From an uncultured Gemmiger sp. (lineage in GTDB: Bacteria > Bacillota > Clostridia > Oscillospirales > Ruminococcaceae), in NCBI GenBank assembly GCA_944388165.1, contig CALXHS010000075.1, forward strand, positions 1 to 41,420: a DNA stretch of 41,420 nt, written 5' to 3'. The translations under genes and the position numbers were made by a program. Below the pieces are notes generated by a model. It saw only the letters and a list, made by a program, of their open reading frames with translations, ran no database searches and was not told where the DNA came from. Of this stretch, positions 33,249-41,420 are shown piece by piece. Every line of letters starts with the position of its first letter. Positions within the stretch are counted from its first letter, which is position 1.

Positions 33249-34565
33249 ATGCCCTGGTTCCCCATGTTTGTGCAGCTGAAAGGCACCGAAGCCCTCATTG
33301 TGGGGGGCGGCACCGTGGCTTTGCGCAAGGCTGAAAAACTGCTGCCCTATGGTCCCCACATCAAGGTGGTGGCCCCGGATATCATCCCGGAACTGGCGGC
33401 GCTGCCGGGGCTGACCCTCTGCCGCCGTCCTTTTGAGGAAAAGGACCTGCAAGGTACACCTGCCCTGGTCATTGCCGCCACCGACGAACCCGCCCTCAAC
33501 CGGAACATCGCCGCCCTCTGCCGGGAAAAGCGCATCCCGGTGAATGTGGTGGACGCCCCCGAAGCCTGCGGCTTCCTTTTCCCGGCGCTGGTGCGGCGGG
33601 GACGGCTGTCGGTGGGTATCTCCACCGGCGGAGCCAGCCCCACGGCGGCGGTGTGGCTGAAAGAGCGCATCGAAAGCATTCTGCCGCCCCATTTCGGTAC
33701 CGCCCTGGACCGTCTGGAAGCCCTGCGCCCGGCCCTGAAAGCCCAAATCCCCGAGGGACGCGACCGGGCCGCCCGGTTCCGCGCCGCCTTTGAGCGGGAA
33801 CTGGCGGTGCCCGCCAGACCCGCCGCCGAAAGCCCCGCCGGCCATGTGGCGCTGGTGGGGGCAGGCTGCGGCAGCGCCGACCTCATCACGGTGCGGGGGC
33901 TGCGGCTGCTGCGGCAGTGCACCGCCCTGGTGTACGATGACCTCATCGACGCCAGCCTGCTGGATGAACTGCCCGCCGGTGCCGAAACCTTCTATATGGG
34001 CAAGCGCAGCGGCCACCACGCCGCCCCCCAGGAGGAGATCAACGCAAAACTCATTGAACTGGCCCAGGCGGGCCACCGGGTGGTGCGGCTGAAAGGCGGT
34101 GATCCCTTCGTCTTTGGCCGGGGCGGGGAAGAAGCCTTGGCCCTGCGGCAGGCGGGCATCGACTTTGAGGTGGTGCCCGGTATCTCCTCGGCCATTGCCA
34201 TCCCGGGGGAGGCAGGCATCCCCGTCACCCACCGGGGCCTGAGCCGGGAGGTGCACATCATCACCGCCCACACCAGGGCCGAAGAACAGCCCGATTACCG
34301 CAAGTACGCGGCGCTGGAAGGCACCCTGGTCTTTCTCATGGGGCTGCAGCGGCTGGAGAAGATTGCCGCTGACCTGCAGGCGGGCGGTATGGCGGGGGAT
34401 ACCCCTGCCGTCGTGGTCAGCGGCGGCAATGCCGCCCATCCCGCCGCCGTGCGGGCGCCGCTGTGCCGTATTGCCCGGGCCGCCCGGACCGCGGGGGTGG
34501 AAGCCCCTGCCATCATCCTGGTGGGCAACGTGGCGGCCCTGGATGTGTACGCCGGGCTGCAGTGA
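33249..34565 (+). CDS. cysG: Bifunctional siroheme synthase (precorrin-2 dehydrogenase/ferrochelatase + uroporphyrinogen-III methyltransferase)
   Basis: This 438-residue protein has an N-terminal CysG/Met8p domain (residues 1 to about 185), with NAD loop ALIVGGGTVALRKA, catalytic D102 in NVVDAPE and SVGISTGGASPTAA. The C-terminal CobA-type methyltransferase (about 195-438) has VALVGAGCGSADLIT, YDDLID, RLKGGDPFVFGRGGEE and VPGISSAIA. Together they turn uroporphyrinogen III into siroheme. It starts directly after the ABC ATPase gene with AAGGAGGAAGG as ribosome site. The upstream siroheme-binding fusion protein is the likely user. A perfect terminator follows. Confidence 0.95.
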   Translation: MPWFPMFVQLKGTEALIVGGGTVALRKAEKLLPYGPHIKVVAPDIIPELAALPGLTLCRRPFEEKDLQGTPALVIAATDEPALNRNIAALCREKRIPVNVVDAPEACGFLFPALVRRGRLSVGISTGGASPTAAVWLKERIESILPPHFGTALDRLEALRPALKAQIPEGRDRAARFRAAFERELAVPARPAAESPAGHVALVGAGCGSADLITVRGLRLLRQCTALVYDDLIDASLLDELPAGAETFYMGKRSGHHAAPQEEINAKLIELAQAGHRVVRLKGGDPFVFGRGGEEALALRQAGIDFEVVPGISSAIAIPGEAGIPVTHRGLSREVHIITAHTRAEEQPDYRKYAALEGTLVFLMGLQRLEKIAADLQAGGMAGDTPAVVVSGGNAAHPAAVRAPLCRIARAARTAGVEAPAIILVGNVAALDVYAGLQ

Positions 34566-34572
34566 TATGCAA

Positions 34573-34607
34573 AAAAACGGGAGAGCGATATTTCGCTCTC
34601 CCGTTTT
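34573..34607. terminator. Bidirectional terminator between cysG and the GLUG protein gene
   Basis: AAAACGGGAGAGCG and CGCTCTCCCGTTTT are exact inverse repeats with an A-rich left and T-rich right flank. It serves both convergent genes. Confidence 0.92.
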
Positions 34608-34608
34608 G

Positions 34609-37608
34609 TCATGCCTTGGCGTGATTTTTGTGTTTGCGGCGGACCAGCGCGGCCACAGCCAGCAGTAGCAGCGCGGCAGCGATGCCGCCCGCCAGCAGCG
34701 GGACCGGAAGTTCCGGCTGTTCCACGGCGGCCAGAGTGTCCTCTCCCGGCTGGACGGTGAACACCAGATAGCTGCCGTCCTCGGTGGTGTCGGCCCGGCG
34801 CCAGCTGCCGTCGGCGGTGCGCAGGTACACGGCGGTGTTTTTCCCGGCGGGCAGGTAATGCATCTGCCAGGATTCCCCGGCGCTTTCCGGCAGGGTAAAC
34901 TGCCAGCTTTCGGTGTGTTTCCCTGTTGCCAGGGGGGCGGCGTCACTGGCGTTCATGGTCAGGTCGCCGCTGCCGAAGCTGCCCTCCGCCAACAGGATGG
35001 GACGGCCGTCCTCCCGCAGTTCGCTGCCCGCCACCACGGTGGACAGGGGCGTGTACACCGCTTCAACGACCTGGTCAAAGCGGATGTTTTCGGTTTGGAA
35101 ATCCGCCCAGGCGGCGGTGCAGCCGTCCTTGGCGGGCACGGCGGGGGCACGGGCAGCATCAAAGCTGCCGCCGTAGTCCACCGTTTCGGAAGCGACCACG
35201 GCACCGTCTGCCTTGAAGGTCAGCACAATGGTGCGGAAGGCTTCGGGCAGGCCCTCCTGCCCGGTCAGGGCGGCGAAATCTTCAAAGGAGAGAGGTTCTG
35301 CCTGCCCGGCATAGCTTACCCCGTCAATGCCGCCCAGGGTGTCGCTCACAAAGTAGTTGCCTGTCTGTTCGGCTTCCTCGTCTGCCAGGGCGGCGGTCAG
35401 GGCGGCGTTTTCCAGGTTCCCGGCAATGGCGCCCACCCATTCGGTGCCTTCCGCCAGCACCAGGGCGCGGCAGCCGGTCACGGTATAACCACTGCCCGCA
35501 ATGCCGCCCACATAATCGCCGCCTTCCAGACGGCCTTTGGCAGCACAGTCCCGGATGGCCGAACGGCTGCGCCCCGCAATGCCGCCCACATAGTCGGCCT
35601 CTGTTCCAACCAGGTCCGCAAGATTGCGGCTGCTCATCACGGTGCCCATGTCCATGCTGCCCACAATGCCCCCCGCACATTCCTTTTTGGCCTGTACGGT
35701 GCCGGTGTTTTCACAGTCACGGATCACGATGCGGCTCTTGTAGGTCACATTCAGGGAACTGCTGCCGGAAATTTTGGTGTCGTCCTCGGGGTCCAGGTCG
35801 TTTTCCCGGGCCATGGCCCCGGCAATGCCTCCGGCGTTGATGTCGGCGTTCACGCTGCCTTCGTTGCGGCAGTTGAATACCTTGCCCTCGGTATCGCTGT
35901 CGGTGTCGCTGTCCGATACATCCTGAAACAGGTCGGAATTGTCCCGGGGTTCGGCGGCCCCCAGCAGGGTGTTGCCGATGACGTTCAGCTGGTCGGTGAT
36001 GGCCTGGATGTCCTGGATCAGGGCCTGGGTATGGCTGCCGGTGTCGGTGTTCAGGCTGCCCACCCCGTCCACCAGGGAGGCAAGACTGCCGTTCAGGCTG
36101 TTGCGGGCGGCGGTGATCTCGTCCCGGTTGGTCACTTCCAGGCTGGGAACGGTCAGGGTCAGCTGCCCGTCCACCGTCAGGCTGCCCTCATGCTGCAATT
36201 TTCCCGAAGGTTCCGGGGCACCGTGGGCCGCTTCGCCGCGGTCCGCCGGTTCATCGGTGGGGGCAGTATCGGCCGGGGCTTCGGTTGTGTCGGTGGATGT
36301 ATCCGCGGTGGGAACAGGTGTTTCGGTGACGTTGGGCGTTTCGCCGGGCTGCGGCTCCGGGGTGGAGGTCACTGCCGGGTCCGGCGTGGGAGTGGGCTCC
36401 TCGCTGGGAGCCGGTGTGGGGGAGGGGCTCAAATCCGTATTGCTGTTGCCGTCCAGATGGGTCAGGTCGGTGAGGGTCACTTGCTGGGTGCCGATGCTGA
36501 TGCCGTTTTCCAGCTTGTCCAGCAGGCCGTTCACCGCCGTGCGGGCGGTGTTTACCTGGTTCTGCAGCTCGTTCAGCTTTCCGGTCAGCTCGCTGGAGGA
36601 AGCCGCCGTATCCCGGTTGGCCTTGTTCATCAGTCCCTGCAGGGTGTCCAGTTCCCCCTGCAATTGCTGCAGGGTATCGGCGCTGTACTGCAAAATGCTG
36701 GAAGGCTCCATCTGCCCCACAATGCCGCCGCCCTCCTTGCGGGCATGGATGGTGCCGTAGTTCACGCAGCCTTCGATGTAGCCCGTCTGGCTGCCTGCAA
36801 TGCCGCCTACATTGTAGCCGATGTGGTCATACCCCACATTGCCCCGGTTCACGCAGGCCCGGATGACCCCGGAAGAACTGCCGGCCACACCGCCCACGTC
36901 GGTGATGTCGGCGGCGCGCTCGGTCTTGAGCAGGTCTTCCACCGTCAGGTCTTCCAGTTCCACTTCGTTCTGGCTCACGGTGGTGTTGATGTCGGCCAGA
37001 TTGGTGCACCCGGTCACCACCCCGTCGTTGCGGCCGGTCACGCCGCCGATAAAATGGTCGCCGTACACGCTGCCGCTGACCGTGCACCCGGAAATAACGC
37101 CGTCGGCGGTGTTGGTGCCCGCAATGCCGCCCACCTGGTTGGTGCCGGTCACGGTGCCCTCAAAACGGCAAGTGTCGATGGTGCCGGCGTTTTCCCCGGC
37201 AATGCCGCCCACTTCCGCCCGGGACCCGCCCGGCTGCACCGTGCCGGTGACGGTGGTCTGCCGCACGGCGCCTTCGGCCTGGATGTAGCGGAACAGCCCC
37301 TGCACGCTGCCGTCGGCGGTCAGGGTCAGGCCGCTGATGGCGTGGCCGCCGCCCTCCCACAGGCCGCCGAAGCTGGGAATGCCGGAAAATCCGGTGCCGG
37401 TCAGGTCGATGTCCGCGTCCAGATATACGATCTTGTCCCGGCTCCAGCTGTCCAGACGGCAATTTTCCGCCAGTTGGAGCAGGTCGTCGGCGTCGGTGAG
37501 ATGGATGGCGTTGTCCCCGTCCTCCGCAAAGACCGTCGCGGGCAGGCTGGCGAACAAAAGGGCGGCGCACAGCAGGGAACACAGTCCCCGTTTGACTGTC
37601 TTGGTCAT
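34609..37608 (-). CDS. Large GLUG-repeat cell-surface protein
   Basis: This 999-residue protein has a signal peptide (LLCAALLFASLPATVFA) and about eleven GLUG-like repeats of the form VGGIAGxNxGxIxxC in two blocks (about residues 115-300 and 590-760). Between the blocks lie two heptad-like helical segments (about 307-373 and 473-550) and a Pro/Thr/Glu linker (about 390-462). A Flg_new/InlB-B-like segment (VDYGGSFDAARAP) precedes the end, which is a membrane helix plus basic tail (LVRRKHKNHAKA). No LPXTG is present. It is therefore membrane-anchored and outside the cell. The start ATG shares a base with the stop of the upstream MMPL gene (TAATG), so the two are coupled and likely interact. Confidence 0.82.
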   Translation of the reverse strand: MTKTVKRGLCSLLCAALLFASLPATVFAEDGDNAIHLTDADDLLQLAENCRLDSWSRDKIVYLDADIDLTGTGFSGIPSFGGLWEGGGHAISGLTLTADGSVQGLFRYIQAEGAVRQTTVTGTVQPGGSRAEVGGIAGENAGTIDTCRFEGTVTGTNQVGGIAGTNTADGVISGCTVSGSVYGDHFIGGVTGRNDGVVTGCTNLADINTTVSQNEVELEDLTVEDLLKTERAADITDVGGVAGSSSGVIRACVNRGNVGYDHIGYNVGGIAGSQTGYIEGCVNYGTIHARKEGGGIVGQMEPSSILQYSADTLQQLQGELDTLQGLMNKANRDTAASSSELTGKLNELQNQVNTARTAVNGLLDKLENGISIGTQQVTLTDLTHLDGNSNTDLSPSPTPAPSEEPTPTPDPAVTSTPEPQPGETPNVTETPVPTADTSTDTTEAPADTAPTDEPADRGEAAHGAPEPSGKLQHEGSLTVDGQLTLTVPSLEVTNRDEITAARNSLNGSLASLVDGVGSLNTDTGSHTQALIQDIQAITDQLNVIGNTLLGAAEPRDNSDLFQDVSDSDTDSDTEGKVFNCRNEGSVNADINAGGIAGAMARENDLDPEDDTKISGSSSLNVTYKSRIVIRDCENTGTVQAKKECAGGIVGSMDMGTVMSSRNLADLVGTEADYVGGIAGRSRSAIRDCAAKGRLEGGDYVGGIAGSGYTVTGCRALVLAEGTEWVGAIAGNLENAALTAALADEEAEQTGNYFVSDTLGGIDGVSYAGQAEPLSFEDFAALTGQEGLPEAFRTIVLTFKADGAVVASETVDYGGSFDAARAPAVPAKDGCTAAWADFQTENIRFDQVVEAVYTPLSTVVAGSELREDGRPILLAEGSFGSGDLTMNASDAAPLATGKHTESWQFTLPESAGESWQMHYLPAGKNTAVYLRTADGSWRRADTTEDGSYLVFTVQPGEDTLAAVEQPELPVPLLAGGIAAALLLLAVAALVRRKHKNHAKA

Positions 37609-40118
37609 TATACTTCCTCCCCTTCGGTGTAGTTCTGTGCCCAGACTGCCGCGTCGGAGGTCTCCTGGGGCAGGTAATAGTCCGGTTCGGCGGGCTCGAT
37701 GGTGGTGCCGGAAGTCACCGCGGCTTTCAGGGTGCCGTTCAGGGTGCCCTTGATCTCGGCGTCGATCACGCCGTTCACATACCCGCGCACCCGGCCGCTC
37801 ACCCGCATGCTGCCGCTGGCGGAGCGGTTGATGCGGGACAGGTCGATGGGGGCTTTCATGGCAAAGCTGGTGCGCTCCACAATGAAATCACCCACCAGCA
37901 GGATCTGGGGCAGCACTGCCAGAACCAGCAGAATAGAGATCACGGTGCCCCTGCCCAGACAGCTGCCGATGGCGGCAATGACCGGGTTGGTGGTCATCAC
38001 GCCGATGAGGGCTCCCGCCACCGCCAGGATGGTGCCGGAGGTGAAGATGGTGGGGAACGCCTGGTTCAGTGCGGTGATCATGGCTTTCTGGATGGGCATT
38101 TCCTTTTTCAGGTCGGTGTAGTGGCTGGAAATGACGATGGCATAGTCGATGTTGGCGCCCATCTGGATGGCGTTGACGATGAGGTAGCCCAGGAAGTACA
38201 GCGGTTCGTTCTGCAGCGTTGGCACCGAGAAGTTGATCCAGATACTGCCCTGGATCACCAGGATCAGCAGGATGGGCAGGCCCACCGACTGGAAGGTGAA
38301 CAGCAGGATGAGCACCACGAACAAAGCCGAGAGGATGCTGATGAGCATATTGTCCTGCACAAAGGAGCCGGACAGGTCCTTCACGTTGGTGGAGTTGCCC
38401 ACCACATAATAGTCGCCGCCGTAATACCGGCCGATGATATCGTGCATAGTGGTCAGGAAATCCATGGTCTCTTCGCTTTCTTCCGGCAGGTTCAGATAGA
38501 CCACCATGCGGCTGTACTTGTCGCTCTGCAGCTGGACCTGGGCCCAGTTCAGCTGGTCGAAGAGATCATCCAGGGTATCCTGCATCTCTCCTTCCAGGGT
38601 GATGTTGCCGTCCTTCATTTCCCGCTGCAGGAACATGAACATGTCAAACAGAGGAACTTTGTAATCCCCGATGCCGCTGAGCACGCTGCCATACTGGTTC
38701 TGGTCCACGGCGTAGGCCACATACAGGGCTTCCGCCGCCTCGTAGTCGATGCCCGCAATCTCCGAAAGCTGGCGCGGTGTCACGGCGTCGGCCAGCATGT
38801 AGCCGTCCTGGGCTTCGGTGTTGGCCAGCCCCTGGGCGGAATCCACCTCGGGGCGGGCTTCCAGCTGCTGCAGGATCTGCCGTTCGGCGTCGTAGTTGCC
38901 CTTGGGCACGATCACCGCCACCATATTGTTGTTGCCGAAGGTGTTCTTGATCTTCTGGTGGGCGATCTGGCTCACGCTCTGTTTGGCGGTGACCAGGTCG
39001 GTAAAGCTGTAGCAGTAGGGACAGCGGTTGGCCAGCACGGCGGCAATGATGGCCACCACCACAAACACCGGCGGAACGATGAACCGGGTGGCCACGTCAA
39101 ACTTGCCCAGGAAGGTGATCTGGGGGATGAGCTTGCGGTGGCGGGTAGCGTCGATCTTGTTGCTGAACACCATGAGCAGCCCGGGCATGAGGGTGAACAC
39201 CGAGAGCAGACTGAACAGGATGGCCTTGATGAGCACAGTGGCCATGTCCCGCCCGATGCCGAAATGCATGAAAGCCAGGGCCGCCAGGCCGGAGATGGTG
39301 GTCAGGGAAGAGGAACTGATCTCCGGGATGGCCTTGGACAAAGCGGCAATGCAGGCTTCCCGGGTGTCCTTGGTCTCGTGCTCATCGGAAAAGCGGTGGC
39401 ACAGGATGATGGCGTAGTCTATGGCCAGGGCCAGCTGCAAAATCACCGTCACCGAGTTGGAGATGAAGGAGATGGTCCCGCACAGGAAGTTGGTGCCCAT
39501 GTTCAGCAGGGCTGCGGCGCCGAAGGTCATGAGAAGCACCGGCACCTCGGCATAAGCGCGGGAGGTCAGGGTCAGCACCACCACGATGATGACGGCAGCA
39601 ATGACCAGAATGACCCCCATCTCGCTGGCCAGGTCGGCGGACATATCCTGCCCCACCTCGGTGTCGATGCAGGCGTCATACCCGGCCAGGGTCTCCCGGA
39701 TGCCGTCCAGGGCCTGCAGGCTGATGTCGTCGGTGGCGGTGCCGTCAAAGGTGACGGTGTACAGGGCCGAAGCCTGCTTGTAGTGGTCGGCGGTATCGTC
39801 GAATTCCACGCTGTACACACCCTCCACATCTTCAATGGCATCGGCAAGGCCGGCGGCTGTGTCGTAGGTCACGTTGGATACCATCACCCGGGCGGTGCCG
39901 AAGGTGGTGAAGTTGTCGTTCATCACGGTCAGCCCCTGCCGGGTCTCGGTGTCGGCGGGCAGATAGGTGGTGATATCGTTTTCCACCTTCACCCAGCCGG
40001 AGGCCACCACGCTGAAGATCAGCGCCAGGGCATACAGCAGAAAGAACAGGTTGCGCCTGTCCACAATGAAGGTGGCGATTTTTTCCAGCCCGCCGGTTTT
40101 CGGCTTCTTTTCTTCCAT
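37608..40118 (-). CDS. MMPL/RND family membrane transporter
   Basis: This 836-residue protein has the RND layout of two repeats, each one helix, a large outside domain and five helices. Both repeats carry an IDYA motif in the proton-relay helix (ALAIDYAIIL near residue 230; GANIDYAIVI near residue 657), which is diagnostic of MmpL-type pumps. TM1 is FFLLYALALIFSVVASGW (about 25-42). MMPL proteins export lipids, surface glycolipids or peptides. GGGAGGA precedes ATG 40118. A terminator-like hairpin lies in its leader. The coupled GLUG surface protein is the likely partner. Confidence 0.92.
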   Translation of the reverse strand: MEEKKPKTGGLEKIATFIVDRRNLFFLLYALALIFSVVASGWVKVENDITTYLPADTETRQGLTVMNDNFTTFGTARVMVSNVTYDTAAGLADAIEDVEGVYSVEFDDTADHYKQASALYTVTFDGTATDDISLQALDGIRETLAGYDACIDTEVGQDMSADLASEMGVILVIAAVIIVVVLTLTSRAYAEVPVLLMTFGAAALLNMGTNFLCGTISFISNSVTVILQLALAIDYAIILCHRFSDEHETKDTREACIAALSKAIPEISSSSLTTISGLAALAFMHFGIGRDMATVLIKAILFSLLSVFTLMPGLLMVFSNKIDATRHRKLIPQITFLGKFDVATRFIVPPVFVVVAIIAAVLANRCPYCYSFTDLVTAKQSVSQIAHQKIKNTFGNNNMVAVIVPKGNYDAERQILQQLEARPEVDSAQGLANTEAQDGYMLADAVTPRQLSEIAGIDYEAAEALYVAYAVDQNQYGSVLSGIGDYKVPLFDMFMFLQREMKDGNITLEGEMQDTLDDLFDQLNWAQVQLQSDKYSRMVVYLNLPEESEETMDFLTTMHDIIGRYYGGDYYVVGNSTNVKDLSGSFVQDNMLISILSALFVVLILLFTFQSVGLPILLILVIQGSIWINFSVPTLQNEPLYFLGYLIVNAIQMGANIDYAIVISSHYTDLKKEMPIQKAMITALNQAFPTIFTSGTILAVAGALIGVMTTNPVIAAIGSCLGRGTVISILLVLAVLPQILLVGDFIVERTSFAMKAPIDLSRINRSASGSMRVSGRVRGYVNGVIDAEIKGTLNGTLKAAVTSGTTIEPAEPDYYLPQETSDAAVWAQNYTEGEEV

Positions 40119-40146
40119 GGCAGAAAAATCCTCCCGTTTTCAAGTC

Positions 40147-40176
40147 AAAAACAGCCCGCAGGCAGTGGGCTGTTTT
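40147..40176 (-). terminator. Terminator-like hairpin in the MMPL gene leader
   Basis: On the minus strand AAAACAGCCC and GGGCTGTTTT enclose nine bases and are followed by a fifth T. It lies about 28 bases upstream of the MMPL start codon, so it may act as an attenuator. Confidence 0.6.
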
Positions 40177-40391
40177 ACCATCTTAGTACGGGAAGAAGCC
40201 AAAAACCATATACAATATTGAACATGTGTAAAGAAATAGAAGGATTTTGCCCGGCTTTCCACACAAAAGGCCCCGGATTGTGGAATTTCCCGGCGGTGAA
40301 ACCGGACTGCACCGGGGCCGGACAGTGACCCGGGCGTCTGAAAAAATTTTGTGAGAGGAACAGAAATTACTCGGCAACCGCGGCGGGAACA

Positions 40392-40400
40392 TGATATAAT
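40392..40400 (+). promoter_or_regulatory. Extended -10 promoter of the alcohol dehydrogenase gene
   Basis: TGATATAAT combines an extended TGn with a perfect TATAAT (40395-40400). The -35 (around 40371-40377) is poor, as is common with extended -10 promoters. Confidence 0.65.
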
Positions 40401-40561
40401 AAAAGGCAGATAAAACCAGGCGTTCCACCGTCCCGTGGTCTTTGGCGGACCACACCGTCCGGCCGCGCATTTCGATGCCGTACTGCCGGAAAAATTCTGT
40501 ATGAAAAGCAGCGAGCCATAAGCCTGCTGCCGAAAAATACATAACAAAGGAGAGATCCCCT

Positions 40562-41420
40562 ATGGTTTCCCGCATCGTTCTGAACACCATCTCTTACCAC
40601 GGCCACGGCACCATCGAGAACATCGTTCCCGAACTGACCTCCCGCGGCTACAAGAAGGCCTTTGTCTGCTCCGACCCCGACCTGATCAAGTTCGGCGTCA
40701 CCAAGAAGGTCACCGACCTGCTGGATGCAGCCAACTTTGCTTACGCCGTGTACAGCGAGATCAAGCCCAACCCCACCATCCAGAACGTCCAGGACGGCGT
40801 GGAAGCCTTCAAGAAGGCGGAAGCCGACTGCATCGTTACCATCGGCGGCGGTTCCTCCATGGATACCGCCAAGGCCATCGGCATCATCATCAATAACCCC
40901 GAATTCTCCGACGTGCGCAGCCTGGAGGGGGTGGCCCCCACCAAGAAGCATGCGGTGTTTACCATCGCCGTGCCCACCACCGCCGGCACCGCTGCCGAAG
41001 TCACCATCAACTACGTGATCACCGATGTGGAGAAGCGCCGCAAGTTCGTCTGCGTGGACACCAACGACATCCCCGAAGTGGCCATCGTCGATCCCGACAT
41101 GATGGCCTCCATGCCCAAGGGCCTGACCGCCGCCACCGGTATGGACGCCCTGACCCATGCCATTGAAGGCTACATCACCAAGGGCGCCTGCACCATCTCC
41201 GACATGTTCCATCTGGAAGCCATCCGCCTGATCTCCGAGAACCTGCGCGGCGCCGTGCAGAACACCCCCGAAGGCCGGGAAGGCATGGCCCTCGGCCAGT
41301 ACATCGCCGGTATGGGCTTCTCCAACGTGGGGCTGGGCATCGTCCACAGCATGGCTCACGGCCTGTCCGCCCTGTATGATACCCCCCACGGCGTGGCCTG
41401 CGCCATCCTGCTGCCGGTGG
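40562..41420 (+). CDS. fucO: Iron-containing alcohol dehydrogenase (lactaldehyde reductase/FucO-like), 3' end outside window
   Basis: The first 286 codons are present. The protein is a group III, iron-activated dehydrogenase that reduces aldehydes such as lactaldehyde to 1,2-propanediol with NADH. GGGSSMDTAKAIG binds NAD, PTTAGTAAEVTINYVI is the family signature, and the four metal ligands are visible in TGMDALTHAIEGY (Asp and His), VHSMAHGLSALYDTPHG (two His). AAAGGAG lies before ATG 40562. It is set apart from the MMPL gene by a long divergent region. The substrate is inferred from closeness to FucO. Confidence 0.88.
   Translation, partial: MVSRIVLNTISYHGHGTIENIVPELTSRGYKKAFVCSDPDLIKFGVTKKVTDLLDAANFAYAVYSEIKPNPTIQNVQDGVEAFKKAEADCIVTIGGGSSMDTAKAIGIIINNPEFSDVRSLEGVAPTKKHAVFTIAVPTTAGTAAEVTINYVITDVEKRRKFVCVDTNDIPEVAIVDPDMMASMPKGLTAATGMDALTHAIEGYITKGACTISDMFHLEAIRLISENLRGAVQNTPEGREGMALGQYIAGMGFSNVGLGIVHSMAHGLSALYDTPHGVACAILLPV

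Larger units (their letters stand above)
40119..40561. other. 443-base divergent intergenic region between MMPL and alcohol dehydrogenase genes
   Basis: It holds the MMPL leader with a hairpin, a poor minus-strand promoter candidate (TATATG at 40212-40207 with a weak -35), the alcohol dehydrogenase promoter and a leader of about 155 bases before that gene. The latter shows small repeats such as GTGGTC/GACCAC (about 40435-40456). No protein gene is supported here. Confidence 0.6.

Noticed and set aside
32409-34946. 845-residue minus-strand frame opposite the ABC ATPase and cysG
   Set aside because: Shadow frame that runs through the cysG terminator.
36800-37250. CRISPR-like or tandem DNA repeat in the GLUG gene
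   Set aside because: The recurring units are degenerate GLUG protein repeats (GGIAG-type), not identical DNA repeats with spacers.
37560-37608. Sortase-anchored protein (LPXTG) for the GLUG protein
   Set aside because: The signal peptide is here, but the C-terminus near 34609 has only a membrane helix and basic tail with no LPXTG-like motif.
38121-40328. 735-residue plus-strand frame opposite the MMPL gene
   Set aside because: Shadow frame of a firmly identified RND protein.
40140-40590. Small minus-strand frames between MMPL and alcohol dehydrogenase
   Set aside because: They overlap the alcohol dehydrogenase promoter and leader, lack ribosome sites and have no recognisable features.

Overview
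The window is a gene-dense, GC-rich stretch (roughly 60-65 percent GC by eye) of a bacterial chromosome. A GC-rich member of the Clostridia, such as a gut Oscillospiraceae/Ruminococcaceae relative (Gemmiger, Subdoligranulum, Faecalibacterium), fits best. The reasons are AGGAGG-type ribosome sites, an IspH-ribosomal S1 fusion typical of Clostridia, GtrA/TraX/GLUG/MMPL surface genes, and strictly anaerobic iron-sulfur enzymes. The assignment is inference; no rRNA or tRNA gene was seen.

Layout. 1-845: 3' end of lysS with an appended tRNA-binding domain. 936-2489 (-): a GH13 alpha-glucosidase/amylase. 2661-6456: a glycolytic cluster pgk-tpiA-gpmI with a clear promoter and a terminator. 6468-11903: a sugar-amidination cassette with two PP-loop N-acetyl-sugar amidotransferases (WbpG/PseA type) and HisF- and HisH-like ammonia-supply subunits. 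It is interrupted by a small Dabb protein, a zinc-ribbon/TM2 gene split by an in-frame TAG, and an XRE regulator. 12066-19247: a P-loop kinase and a glycan operon (SDR, TIM-barrel isomerase, GT2, FAD oxidoreductase, GT2 with membrane anchor, GT-C-like membrane transferase). 19234-23827: HI0933-type flavoprotein, cmk, plsC, ispH-S1 fusion. 23898-25187: gtrA, a 52-residue membrane peptide, deoC. 25316-27473 (-): TraX-like membrane protein, metallo-beta-lactamase-fold hydrolase, 66-residue membrane peptide.

27614-34565: a sulfur/siroheme module. An 857-residue protein joins a CoA-disulfide-reductase-like flavoprotein, a rhodanese, a sulfite/nitrite-reductase siroheme domain and two 4Fe-4S clusters. 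It is followed by a metal-chelate ABC importer (lipoprotein, permease, ATPase) and a CysG-like siroheme synthase. The transporter may deliver the metal, CysG would make the siroheme and the fusion enzyme would use it; this is an inference from gene order and domains.

34609-40118 (-): a two-gene unit, an MMPL/RND membrane protein translationally coupled to a 999-residue GLUG-repeat surface protein. 40562-end: the start of an iron-dependent alcohol dehydrogenase of the FucO type.

Recurring themes are intrinsic terminators placed just ahead of ribosome sites inside apparent operons (4004, 9019, 23849, 30449 and, on the minus strand, 40147), and a low-GC patch inside the ispH half of the ispH-S1 fusion.
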